A stretch of DNA of 64,000 nucleotides from Anaerolineales bacterium. Its GTDB lineage: Bacteria; Chloroflexota; Anaerolineae; Anaerolineales; Villigracilaceae. Below are positions 18,538 through 25,663 of the stretch, piece after piece. Location: contig JACZJC010000069.1 of assembly GCA_014860745.1 (NCBI GenBank), positions 37,221-101,220 on the forward strand, in the 5' to 3' direction. Each line of letters starts with the position of its first letter. Position 1 is the first letter of the stretch. The position numbers were made by a program, and so were the translations under genes. The notes beneath the pieces are model-generated. The model was not told the origin of the DNA, ran no database searches, and saw nothing but the letters and a program-made list of their open reading frames with translations.

Positions 18538-19748
18538 TAGCGCCTTTGGATCCGCTCCCAAAGATGGGATTGCCCGCCTAGCAAAAATCGGATGAATCCT
18601 TTGAAGGCAGCAAGATTACCATTTACAAGAAATGCAGGCAGGTATAATAAATTCATCAGGCGGCTTTGAGCCCCGCGATTTGGAAACCGTTCTCCTAATA
18701 AGGCAAGTGTGTAAAAAAGGATTTGCAATCCGAGTAAAACTTGGCCAAAAGGCATGCCGAGCAAGAATGGGTTATTTTGTTGGGGGGGAAAAATCACCGC
18801 GATAAGATTGAATACAGTTGCTCCAATCATTAGGAACGGTACGAGTGGACGAAGAAATTTATGGGAAATGATTTGCCACATTAATAAGGGCTGGTCAAGT
18901 GGCAGGAACTGAGAAGCCAAGGCGATTGCTTGATACCGGCCGGCGTTAATCCTTGTCCGGCGGATGATTTCATCCTGTGCTGTCGGTGAGACACGTTCAA
19001 TTGATTTCGCCAAAGGTGTATAAACGAGGCGAAATCCGTGACGGATGATTTGCATGGCAATATAAAAGTCATCGTTTATAATTTGATTGGGCGGGGGAAT
19101 GTATAGTTCTTTGCGGATTGCCAAAATCTCCCCGGCTGCGCCTGTGCAGCTTCCCAATCGACTCTCCTGTTTTTTGATGAACGATTCATATTTCCAGTAA
19201 GCTCCTTCCGATTCGCCCAGGCTGCCATCTCCTTTTGATATGGTTTTTTCGCCACTAGTTCCGCCCACTCTTGGATCGCGGAATGGGGCGACAAGGTGAA
19301 AGATTGTGTCTGGTAAGTAGTGATTGTTTGCGTCAGAAAATATCACAATGTCCCCTCGGACTAAGGGCATGGCTCGATTAATTGCAGCCATTTTACCCTC
19401 CCGCCCATCCTTGTGTATTAATTCGATCCCCTGATTGGAAAATGATTTCACTATACTGCGCGTTTTGTCTGTTGAGCCATCGGTCACAATTAAGATTTGC
19501 AGTTTTTTTGGGGGGTAATTGAGGGCGAGGGAATTAAGAATTTTTTCTTTGATCTCCCTTTCCTCGTTGTATGCGGTGATTAACAAGGTCACGAAGGGGA
19601 AGTGCTCTTCATAGGCGGGGGGGGCGGATCTTAATCTGGCGAAAAGAAAAATCAATACTGGGTAACCTAAATAAGTATATAGGATACCAACTGTACATAT
19701 CCAGAACAAAAGAGAGAGGATAAGGCTTCCGGTGGGTGGTAGATACAT
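18537..19748 (-). CDS. Membrane-anchored family 2 glycosyltransferase
   Basis: 403 residues: one N-terminal membrane helix (about 8-35), a cytoplasmic GT-A domain, and three to four C-terminal helices (about 290-380). Motifs: LLITAYNEEREIKEKI, VTDGSTDKTRSI, DGREGKMAAINRA, FSDANNHYLPD (the DxD-equivalent) and INDDFYIAMQI (catalytic Asp). It has RRTRINAGRYQAI where processive synthases have QxxRW, so it is probably not a classic processive polymerase. It is the first gene of a three-gene minus-strand operon (GT2, GT4, deacetylase). It is also the closest candidate partner for the BcsB-like protein encoded divergently. Confidence 0.85.
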   Translation of the reverse strand: MYLPPTGSLILSLLFWICTVGILYTYLGYPVLIFLFARLRSAPPAYEEHFPFVTLLITAYNEEREIKEKILNSLALNYPPKKLQILIVTDGSTDKTRSIVKSFSNQGIELIHKDGREGKMAAINRAMPLVRGDIVIFSDANNHYLPDTIFHLVAPFRDPRVGGTSGEKTISKGDGSLGESEGAYWKYESFIKKQESRLGSCTGAAGEILAIRKELYIPPPNQIINDDFYIAMQIIRHGFRLVYTPLAKSIERVSPTAQDEIIRRTRINAGRYQAIALASQFLPLDQPLLMWQIISHKFLRPLVPFLMIGATVFNLIAVIFPPQQNNPFLLGMPFGQVLLGLQILFYTLALLGERFPNRGAQSRLMNLLYLPAFLVNGNLAAFKGFIRFLLGGQSHLWERIQRR

Positions 19749-19931
19749 AGGTGGGGTTATTTCATCCCATTTTAGAAATTGTAATGAAATACGCCTGATT
19801 CTTAGGAGGGTAAAAGAGTACTATTGAAAAAATGAAAATTTACGAATCATGGTATATTATACCCTTCTATTTTAACTCCTTTGCCCGCAAGGAGCTTCCG
19901 ATTTCATCATTAATTAAGAGAGAGTAGAAAT
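19749..19931. promoter_or_regulatory. Divergent promoter region of the GT2 operon and Wzz gene
   Basis: 183 bases between two divergent genes. The sequence is strongly AT-rich with TATATTATACC near 19852-19862, a plausible -10 region for the Wzz gene, and GAGAGAGT just before its ATG. I could not pair the -10 with a convincing -35, so exact promoters are not assigned. Confidence 0.4.
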
Positions 19932-21044
19932 ATGGAAATACGATTTTACCTCCGAACGATACAACGAAGCTGGTGGATGATTGTAGTATCGATACTGGTT
20001 GCAGTGAATTTATCCTTGGTTTATTCGTATTTTATAACCACGCCTTTATACGAATCTACCGCGCGTTTCATCATAAGCCCAAACCTTGAATATGTGGAAG
20101 GCCGGGACCTCGTCAACAGCCTTGAAGCTCTGGATAAACGTTCGATTATCACAACTTATGCAGAGGTGATAACAAGTCCCCAGATTTTCAACAGTACGAT
20201 AACTTTGTTAAATGGCAATCCGAGCGATTTTATCGATTACACAACGTCGTTTGCAGTTCTGCCGGACACAAATATCATTAGTTTCACGGTGCGCGGTCCT
20301 GACCCGCAAGTGACTGCCATGCTGGCGAACAGCATTGGACAGCATGGCATTGATTTCATCCAGCAGCTCTATATCGCTTATGATATCGATTTTCTGGATA
20401 AGGCGATGGTCCCATTGGAGCCTTATTATCCTCGGCCGGTTCAAGATGCTACACTTGCTTTCCTTATTGGAACCGTGGTTGGTGTGGGGTTGGCCATTTT
20501 CCGCGACATGCTCTCCAGTACGCTTGAAAGATTGAGCGAGAGAAAGATGTTCGATTACGAATCACAGGCTTTTTCCCGGTCCTATTTCGAGCGAAGAGTA
20601 AGGGATGAGATGACTACAAGCCCTGGGAATGTGCTGACATTGGGGTTTATCTACTTAAACGGTGTTGAAGAATTTTACGATTCCCTTCCCCAGACTTATG
20701 TCAACATGATCATGCAGAAAGTCACCGAAACATTGAAATATCAATTACGAGGGAATGATATCGTTGGTAGGTGGTCCAAACTCCAATTTAGTATTCTTCT
20801 ACCATCTACGGACGGAGAGGCCGCCCGCCAGAGAATGACGCGTATACAGGCAGTACTAAATGAGGAATTCTCCCTTGAGCCGGGCGACAAGCTTCATCTG
20901 GTGCTCGACCCGAGAATTGGTCTCGCTGACCGTCAGGGAGGCGAGCCGTTTCAGGTTATAGTGAACCAAGCCCAAGCTGCGCTGGAAATTTCCATGCAGT
21001 CTGATGAGAAGATAAATCTTTATAAGGTAAGGCCATTCGGATAA
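19932..21044 (+). CDS. Wzz chain-length regulator fused to a degenerate GGDEF domain
   Basis: 370 residues. The N-terminal half is a Wzz domain: EIRFYLRTIQRSWWMIVVSILVAV (first membrane helix), LYESTARFIISP, an extracytoplasmic section, YYPRPVQDATLAFLIGTVVGVGLAIF (Pro-rich motif and second helix, about 168-195). The cytoplasmic C-terminus matches a GGDEF fold: FDYESQAFSRSYFERRVRDEM corresponds to the DxLTGLxNR region, and VGRWSKLQFSILLPSTDGEAA corresponds to the signature strand, with SKLQF in place of GGDEF. Cyclase activity is therefore unlikely. No Walker-type tyrosine kinase is fused or adjacent. It likely sets polymer length, with the C-terminal domain as a signalling or docking module. 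It is followed 63 bases later by the BcsB-like gene. Confidence 0.78.
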   Translation: MEIRFYLRTIQRSWWMIVVSILVAVNLSLVYSYFITTPLYESTARFIISPNLEYVEGRDLVNSLEALDKRSIITTYAEVITSPQIFNSTITLLNGNPSDFIDYTTSFAVLPDTNIISFTVRGPDPQVTAMLANSIGQHGIDFIQQLYIAYDIDFLDKAMVPLEPYYPRPVQDATLAFLIGTVVGVGLAIFRDMLSSTLERLSERKMFDYESQAFSRSYFERRVRDEMTTSPGNVLTLGFIYLNGVEEFYDSLPQTYVNMIMQKVTETLKYQLRGNDIVGRWSKLQFSILLPSTDGEAARQRMTRIQAVLNEEFSLEPGDKLHLVLDPRIGLADRQGGEPFQVIVNQAQAALEISMQSDEKINLYKVRPFG

Positions 21045-21107
21045 TCGTCCTTATGCCGAGTGCGCCGGTTCTTATTAATTAGAATTGTAGTGATGAAGGA
21101 AACGGTT

Positions 21108-23375
21108 ATGAATAATAAGGCATTTAATTCTGTTTTGATTGTCATCCTGTTGCTGATGAGCCCTTTTAGTTTTGCAGGCCGTGCGATGGGTATCCCGATA
21201 CAGCAGGGGAATGGAAGCTCTGCGTCGGTAAGCTTTGCGGACCTGGGATATACCGATTCAAACCTGAATGGGCCGTTTGATTCGACGAGAAAAGTATTTA
21301 GCGTCCCGACAAATTGGAGTCTGGTCTCTGGGGGGTATGTTCAATTGGAATTTGACGTTATTTTCAGCGGTGCTGACATTGGCAGAATAACCCCCGGCGG
21401 AAATACTTATGCCGGGTTGTTAACAATCTCATACAACAGCAAAATCATTGGACAAATTCGCCTTGATCAGACAGGAAGCCAGACCCGGCAGATCCTGATT
21501 CCACCTGAAGCGCTCCAGTCTGTGCGTGAAAACGGTCAGCACATGTTGGATGTTCGCTTAGATGCCCAATTCGATTGTCTTTACGATATTCGAACAAATG
21601 TCCTACTGAAAGCCACATCGCGCTTCGAACTGCCCTTTGAGATTACCACTCCGGAATTGAATCTGACCAAACTGCCCGCTCCCTTCTACTTGAGCAACTC
21701 ATTGCTGCCAGACCGAAGCATACTGGTGATTCCAGATTCGCCCTCGGTTTCGGAGTTGCAGGCCGCCTTGAATGTGGAAGCTGGTTTTGGATCCATTGTG
21801 GGTCGTGTCTTTGACTTTCAGATGATTCCGTTGAGTCAGTTGACCAATGAGCAGCGTTCGGCGAGTCACTTGATCTTTGTTGGAACCCCGGATGATTTTC
21901 CCCTTCTTCATAATGTAGGCTTCCCATCACCGGTATCGAATGGACAGATCAGTGGATTGCCTGCCCAGGCTGTAGATGACGGGGTGGTTGAATTGGCCAT
22001 TTCCCCCTGGAATTCCAGCAAAGTTGTGATGTTGATCAGCGGGAATTCCGATAACGCTGTTTTTAAAGCGGCCACAGCCGTCAGTTCGGGTAAGATTTTT
22101 GTGTATCAGAATCCCACAGTTGTCTTCGTTTCCGATGTGCAGGACTTGACGACCTCGATTCCTGTCGTGGAGGATTTTAAATTACAAGACCTTGGTTATG
22201 AAAATACGGTTTTACAAGGAATAGGCGTCGAAGAGGCTGATTATTCATTTTATGTGTCCAAGGAACAGATTGCTACAAAAGACGGCGAGATTACCCTTGC
22301 CTATTTCCACTCCGGCTTATTGGATTACAGTCTTTCCTCGCTGACAGTTACCCTAAACGATCAACTAATAGCCAGCCAGCCATTCACGGAGGAGTCAGAA
22401 CAGCTTACTTATTTGCCGATTAAAATCCCGCCTGGGATGTTGAGGTATGGTGAAAACCGTCTGGTGGTTAGCGCCGGGTTGGAACCCAATCTCTCCTGTG
22501 ATTTGTCGGGCTTCTCCGAACCTTGGTTGACCGTATCAGATCAGACTGCACTTCACATTCCAGCCACTGAACCCACAGAATTAAACCAAACCAGCCTGCT
22601 TGATCTGAAGTTCTATCCGGCAATGTTCATGTCCCAAAGCGATTTGGGCGACGTAGCCTTCATCCTTTCAGAAAATGATCCTGCCGGTTGGAAAGTGGCG
22701 GGTGACCTGGCGTATAGTCTGGGCGAATCTGCCACACCCATATTTCCCAATATCACCGCGGCATATGCGAGTGATGTCCCTGATGATGTGCTTAAAGGAA
22801 ATTCACTGATCCTCGTGGGAAAGCCAGATACTTTGTCCATCCTTTCCGAATTGAATGATTTGCTTCCCGCTCCTTTTGATTTTGAATCTAACACGGTGAT
22901 TGAGAAGCAACTGCAAATCGTATACCGAATTCCTGAGGGCGTTAATGTGGGATACTTGGAGTTATTAAAATCACCCTACAATCCCGAGGCGGTTGTTTTG
23001 GTTGTATCCGGTAATAGCGATGAAGGAGTTGCAATGGCCGGTATCGCACTGATCCGAGACCAGTTGAAGGACAAGCTGGCGGGGCGGTTTGCCGTAACCA
23101 ATGGCATCCAGGTGGCCGTCAGTAGTGGACCCTCCCATTTTTCGGTCATTGGCACAGTTCTGCCTTCTTCGAGTCAGATAATAGCTACGCCCCTGCCAAA
23201 TCTCCAGCAGAACGTTAATTATGCCCCGCCGGCCTGGCTCATGCCATTGTTGATCTCTTCTGGGGTGATCGTGCTATTTCTCATTCTTTTCGTTGCGGTT
23301 CGATCAATGAAAGCCCGAACCCAAAAAGTGGATGACCGGGAAAAGATTCAGGCTGCTTCGGAAGACCAGAAATAA
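21108..23375 (+). CDS. BcsB-like cellulose synthase regulatory-subunit protein
   Basis: About 755 residues from ATG 21108; two in-frame upstream starts are possible. A signal peptide (NSVLIVILLLMSPFSFAGRAMG) precedes duplicated carbohydrate-binding/flavodoxin-like modules: SFADLGYTDSNLNGPF near 40 and FKLQDLGYENTVLQGIG near 362 are the two copies, each followed by an inner repeat about lost or saved mass (SPWNSSKVVMLISGNSDNAV and SPYNPEAVVLVVSGNSDEGV). One C-terminal membrane helix (about 705-730) ends in a short basic tail. BcsB (PF03170) sits outside the membrane and guides the polymer from BcsA. No BcsA with PilZ is in the window, so partner and polymer are unknown. Confidence 0.85.
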   Translation: MNNKAFNSVLIVILLLMSPFSFAGRAMGIPIQQGNGSSASVSFADLGYTDSNLNGPFDSTRKVFSVPTNWSLVSGGYVQLEFDVIFSGADIGRITPGGNTYAGLLTISYNSKIIGQIRLDQTGSQTRQILIPPEALQSVRENGQHMLDVRLDAQFDCLYDIRTNVLLKATSRFELPFEITTPELNLTKLPAPFYLSNSLLPDRSILVIPDSPSVSELQAALNVEAGFGSIVGRVFDFQMIPLSQLTNEQRSASHLIFVGTPDDFPLLHNVGFPSPVSNGQISGLPAQAVDDGVVELAISPWNSSKVVMLISGNSDNAVFKAATAVSSGKIFVYQNPTVVFVSDVQDLTTSIPVVEDFKLQDLGYENTVLQGIGVEEADYSFYVSKEQIATKDGEITLAYFHSGLLDYSLSSLTVTLNDQLIASQPFTEESEQLTYLPIKIPPGMLRYGENRLVVSAGLEPNLSCDLSGFSEPWLTVSDQTALHIPATEPTELNQTSLLDLKFYPAMFMSQSDLGDVAFILSENDPAGWKVAGDLAYSLGESATPIFPNITAAYASDVPDDVLKGNSLILVGKPDTLSILSELNDLLPAPFDFESNTVIEKQLQIVYRIPEGVNVGYLELLKSPYNPEAVVLVVSGNSDEGVAMAGIALIRDQLKDKLAGRFAVTNGIQVAVSSGPSHFSVIGTVLPSSSQIIATPLPNLQQNVNYAPPAWLMPLLISSGVIVLFLILFVAVRSMKARTQKVDDREKIQAASEDQK

Positions 23376-23400
23376 CCCTCCCTTTTTCATCAATTGTTTG

Positions 23401-23440
23401 AACGGCGTGAATGATGTTTTCATCATTCACGCCGTTTTCT
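23401..23440. terminator. Bidirectional intrinsic terminator
   Basis: A perfect 16-bp stem (AACGGCGTGAATGATG with its complement) and a TTTT loop are followed by TTCT on the plus strand. It lies 25 bases after the BcsB-like stop and 6 bases before the stop of the convergent small gene. It marks the end of the glycan locus. Confidence 0.9.
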
Positions 23441-23446
23441 TGTAAG

Positions 23447-23707
23447 TTAGTGCGGGTGAAAATGATTGTTTCGATTGTATTTGAATTTTGTTAGATCTTT
23501 GATCGCCGATAACAGGACTTCGTATCCTTGATTGGTAACCAGTCTCAGTTCTATCCCTGAAACCGTCTTTCCAGATTCAAGGTCATCCAGCATCTTCAGC
23601 AGCGTGCCGCGGATCCCGCTGGCGCGGTGCGCCCAATACGAATCAGCGGAGATTCGCTCAAGGCGGGCAATCAGCATTCGGAGGAGGGCGAGCGGTTCTT
23701 CATCCAT
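23447..23707 (-). CDS. Small hypothetical protein
   Basis: 86 residues, no family recognised. It is predicted mostly helical: an N-terminal amphipathic helix (EPLALLRMLIARLERISADSYWAHRA) followed by LLKMLDDLESGK and GIELRLVTNQGYEVLLSAIKDL, and a His/Asn-rich end. No membrane segment, signal peptide or Cys motif. No strong ribosome binding site is seen before the ATG. Its position between a terminator and the TetR promoter makes it a single-gene unit; it is retained because the frame is clean and the protein looks folded. Confidence 0.5.
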   Translation of the reverse strand: MDEEPLALLRMLIARLERISADSYWAHRASGIRGTLLKMLDDLESGKTVSGIELRLVTNQGYEVLLSAIKDLTKFKYNRNNHFHPH

Positions 23708-23780
23708 GGTTGGAAATATTTTATCTTATCCTCATCCCCGCTATGGCGGTTTTTTTTCGGTTAAACCGTTAAGTTTTGTC

Positions 23781-23809
23781 TTGACTCTTCAATGACAGGG
23801 AGGTAAACT
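23781..23809 (+). promoter_or_regulatory. Predicted promoter of the TetR/beta-oxidation operon
   Basis: TTGACT (23781-23786) and TAAACT (23804-23809) are separated by 17 bases, close to the sigma-70 consensus. Transcription would begin near 23816, right at the TetR-type palindrome, so bound repressor would block initiation. Confidence 0.65.
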
Positions 23810-23816
23810 TCCCCTA

Positions 23817-23832
23817 CCTACCGTTCGGTAGG
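23817..23832. promoter_or_regulatory. Putative TetR-family operator
   Basis: CCTACCGTTCGGTAGG is a 7+2+7 palindrome placed between the predicted -10 and the GTG start of the TetR gene, and it directly abuts the AAGGAG ribosome binding site. Such ACCG/CGGT palindromes are common TetR operators. Autorepression is inferred. No second copy was noticed elsewhere in the window. Confidence 0.7.
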
Positions 23833-23844
23833 GAAGGAGACCTT

Positions 23845-24405
23845 GTGACCCGAAACGACATCCTTGACGCCGCTGCTCAGGTATTTCGAAAAAAAGGTTT
23901 TCACGGCGCATCCATGTCTGCGATTGCGGATGCGGTGAATTTGCAGAAGGCAAGCCTGTATCACCATGTCGAATCCAAGCAGGAGATTTTGTTGGCGCTT
24001 CTGGACCGCGCCCTTGGCATGTTGACCGAGCATATTGCCACAATCTCTGCCCAAAACATCCCTGCTGATCAAAAGCTCAGGCAAATGATTCGCGGATATT
24101 TATCCACGCTGGCGGAAAATGCAGACCTGACAGCCGTCCTGCTTTTTGAACACCGTTCACTTGATAAAAAATCACACACCCGTCATGTTCCTCAACGAGA
24201 TAAATTCGAGGAATTATGGCGGGATGTCCTTAATGATGGGGTGCGCGAAAAAATATTCGCATGTAACGACACGGGCATGGCTGTCCGCGCGCTGATGGGT
24301 GTAATGAATTGGTCTCTCACCTGGTATCGCCCCGAAGGCGGTAAGTCTATCGAAGAGATTGCGGATGAGTATGCGGATTTATTTTTTCATGGATTGTTGA
24401 AGTGA
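23845..24405 (+). CDS. TetR family transcriptional regulator of fatty-acid oxidation genes
   Basis: 186 residues with a GTG start preceded by AAGGAG. The N-terminal TetR HTH is canonical: ILDAAAQVFRKKGFHGASMSAIADAVNLQKASLYHHVESKQEIL (spanning about residues 5-48; quoted parts are contiguous domain landmarks), with KxSLYHHV as recognition helix and turn. The C-terminal ligand domain resembles FadR/KstR-like acyl-CoA-sensing TetR regulators, inferred from context. It is the first gene of the beta-oxidation cluster and carries a palindromic operator over its own promoter. The expected ligand is an acyl-CoA, derepressing both itself and the operon. Confidence 0.88.
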   Translation: MTRNDILDAAAQVFRKKGFHGASMSAIADAVNLQKASLYHHVESKQEILLALLDRALGMLTEHIATISAQNIPADQKLRQMIRGYLSTLAENADLTAVLLFEHRSLDKKSHTRHVPQRDKFEELWRDVLNDGVREKIFACNDTGMAVRALMGVMNWSLTWYRPEGGKSIEEIADEYADLFFHGLLK

Positions 24406-24471
24406 AAATCTGACGATAGTCTGTCGGCTTTTGTTCACTGGCTATCGTCGGTCGTCAAAAAAGGAGAAGAC

Positions 24472-25569
24472 ATGTATTCATTTGAACCGAGTGAAGAACA
24501 ACAAATGCTTGTGGATGCGGTGGGGAAATATGCGATCAATGACCTGCGTCCCGCGGCTCACGAAGCTGAAGAGAGCCGTGAATTTCCAAGGAAACTTGTT
24601 AGCAAGGGGTGGGAGCTGGGCTTGCTTCAGGCATCCACTCCCGAAGCCTATGGCGGCTTTGGCGAGCGATCGGCGGTGACATGCGCGCTGGCTGTTGAGG
24701 AGATGGCGTTCGGCGATCTCGCTGGCGCGCTGGCGGTGATGACCCCGTCGCTTTTTGCCACGCCGATCCTGCTTACCGGAAGCGAAGAACAAAAACAGGA
24801 ATATCTGCCCAGGGTCATCGAAGGGGACTGGGCTCCGTACACGGCCGCGCTCATCGAATATCGTTTCGATTTTGATCCGAACGCTCTCAAGACAACAGCG
24901 AAGGCAAGCGCAGGCGATTACATTCTCGACGGTGAAAAAGCCTTTGTCCCATTTGCGAAAGATGCGGAAGCAATGATCGTGTATGCCGATCTCGATGGTA
25001 TCACGCAGGGCTTCATCGTTCCGAAAAACTCCGCAGGCTTGACTATCTCGAACGAACGCGAAAATTTGATGGGATTGAATGCATTGCCGATGTATCGCGT
25101 CAAATTGGATACTGTGAAAGTTCCCGCGTCCAACCGACTCGGCGGCGCCTCTGGGCATAACTTTGAGCTGGTCCTTGCTTCGATGCGCATTGCCTCCGCC
25201 TCAGCCGCGGTTGGCGTGGCGAAAGCTTCCTTTGAGTATGCCAAGAACTACGCAAAGGAACGCGAAGCCTTTGGCGTGAAGATCGCGCAGAAACAAGCCA
25301 TCGCTTTCATGCTTGCGGAAATGGCCACCGAGATCGAAGCCATGCGCCTGTTGACCTGGGAAGCCGCCTGGAAATTGGACAACCAAAAAGATGATGCAGC
25401 CACCGAAGCCTACCTCGCCTTCACCGGCGCAGCGGATATGGCCATGATGGTTACGGATCGCGGCGTGCAGATTTTGGGCGGCCACGGATACATCCGCGAA
25501 CACCCCGTGGAATTGTTCATGCGCAACGGACGCGGATTTGCCATGCTGGTTGGATTGGCGATTGTGTAA
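24472..25569 (+). CDS. Acyl-CoA dehydrogenase
   Basis: 365 residues, FAD-dependent acyl-CoA dehydrogenase fold. Visible: N-terminal helical domain with FEPSEEQQMLVDAVGKYA and AHEAEESREFPRKLV, a middle beta domain with GDYILDGEKAFVPFAKDAE, and the C-terminal domain with RIASASAAVGVAKASFEYAKNYAKEREAFGVKI (flavin-contact arginine region) and TDRGVQILGGHGYIREHPVE. Unlike many members it has YTAALIE where CMTEP/ALTEP-type FAD-contact motifs usually occur (about 122-128), so substrate or chain-length preference may be unusual. AAGGAGAAGAC precedes the ATG. First enzyme of the operon, paired with a second dehydrogenase. Confidence 0.88.
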   Translation: MYSFEPSEEQQMLVDAVGKYAINDLRPAAHEAEESREFPRKLVSKGWELGLLQASTPEAYGGFGERSAVTCALAVEEMAFGDLAGALAVMTPSLFATPILLTGSEEQKQEYLPRVIEGDWAPYTAALIEYRFDFDPNALKTTAKASAGDYILDGEKAFVPFAKDAEAMIVYADLDGITQGFIVPKNSAGLTISNERENLMGLNALPMYRVKLDTVKVPASNRLGGASGHNFELVLASMRIASASAAVGVAKASFEYAKNYAKEREAFGVKIAQKQAIAFMLAEMATEIEAMRLLTWEAAWKLDNQKDDAATEAYLAFTGAADMAMMVTDRGVQILGGHGYIREHPVELFMRNGRGFAMLVGLAIV

Positions 25570-25570
25570 T

Positions 25571-25644
25571 CGGTGGTCGAGTAGGCGGCGGGTCTCGATA
25601 TGCCCTTCGGGCTACTCGACCATCGCCGCCTTATCGAGACCACA
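25571..25644. repeat. Nested palindromic intercistronic element (REP-like)
   Basis: Between the two dehydrogenase genes, starting one base after the first stop. Ordered arms: GGTCGAGTA (25575-25583), GGCGGCG (25584-25590), GGTCTCGATA (25591-25600), a small GCCC-TTC-GGGC hairpin (25602-25612), then TACTCGACC (25613-25621), CGCCGCC (25624-25630) and TATCGAGACC (25632-25641). The inner pair (GGTCTCGATA ... TACTCGACC) is the reverse complement of the outer pair (GGTCGAGTA ... TATCGAGACC), so the element looks like one short repeat nested in an inverted copy of itself. Confidence 0.8.
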
Positions 25645-25663
25645 CATTGAAGGAGTAAACATA

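Noticed and set aside
21108..23375. Complete cellulose synthase (bcsAB) operon
   Set aside because: Only the B-type protein is present. The nearby GT2 lacks QxxRW and a PilZ domain, so cellulose synthesis is not claimed.
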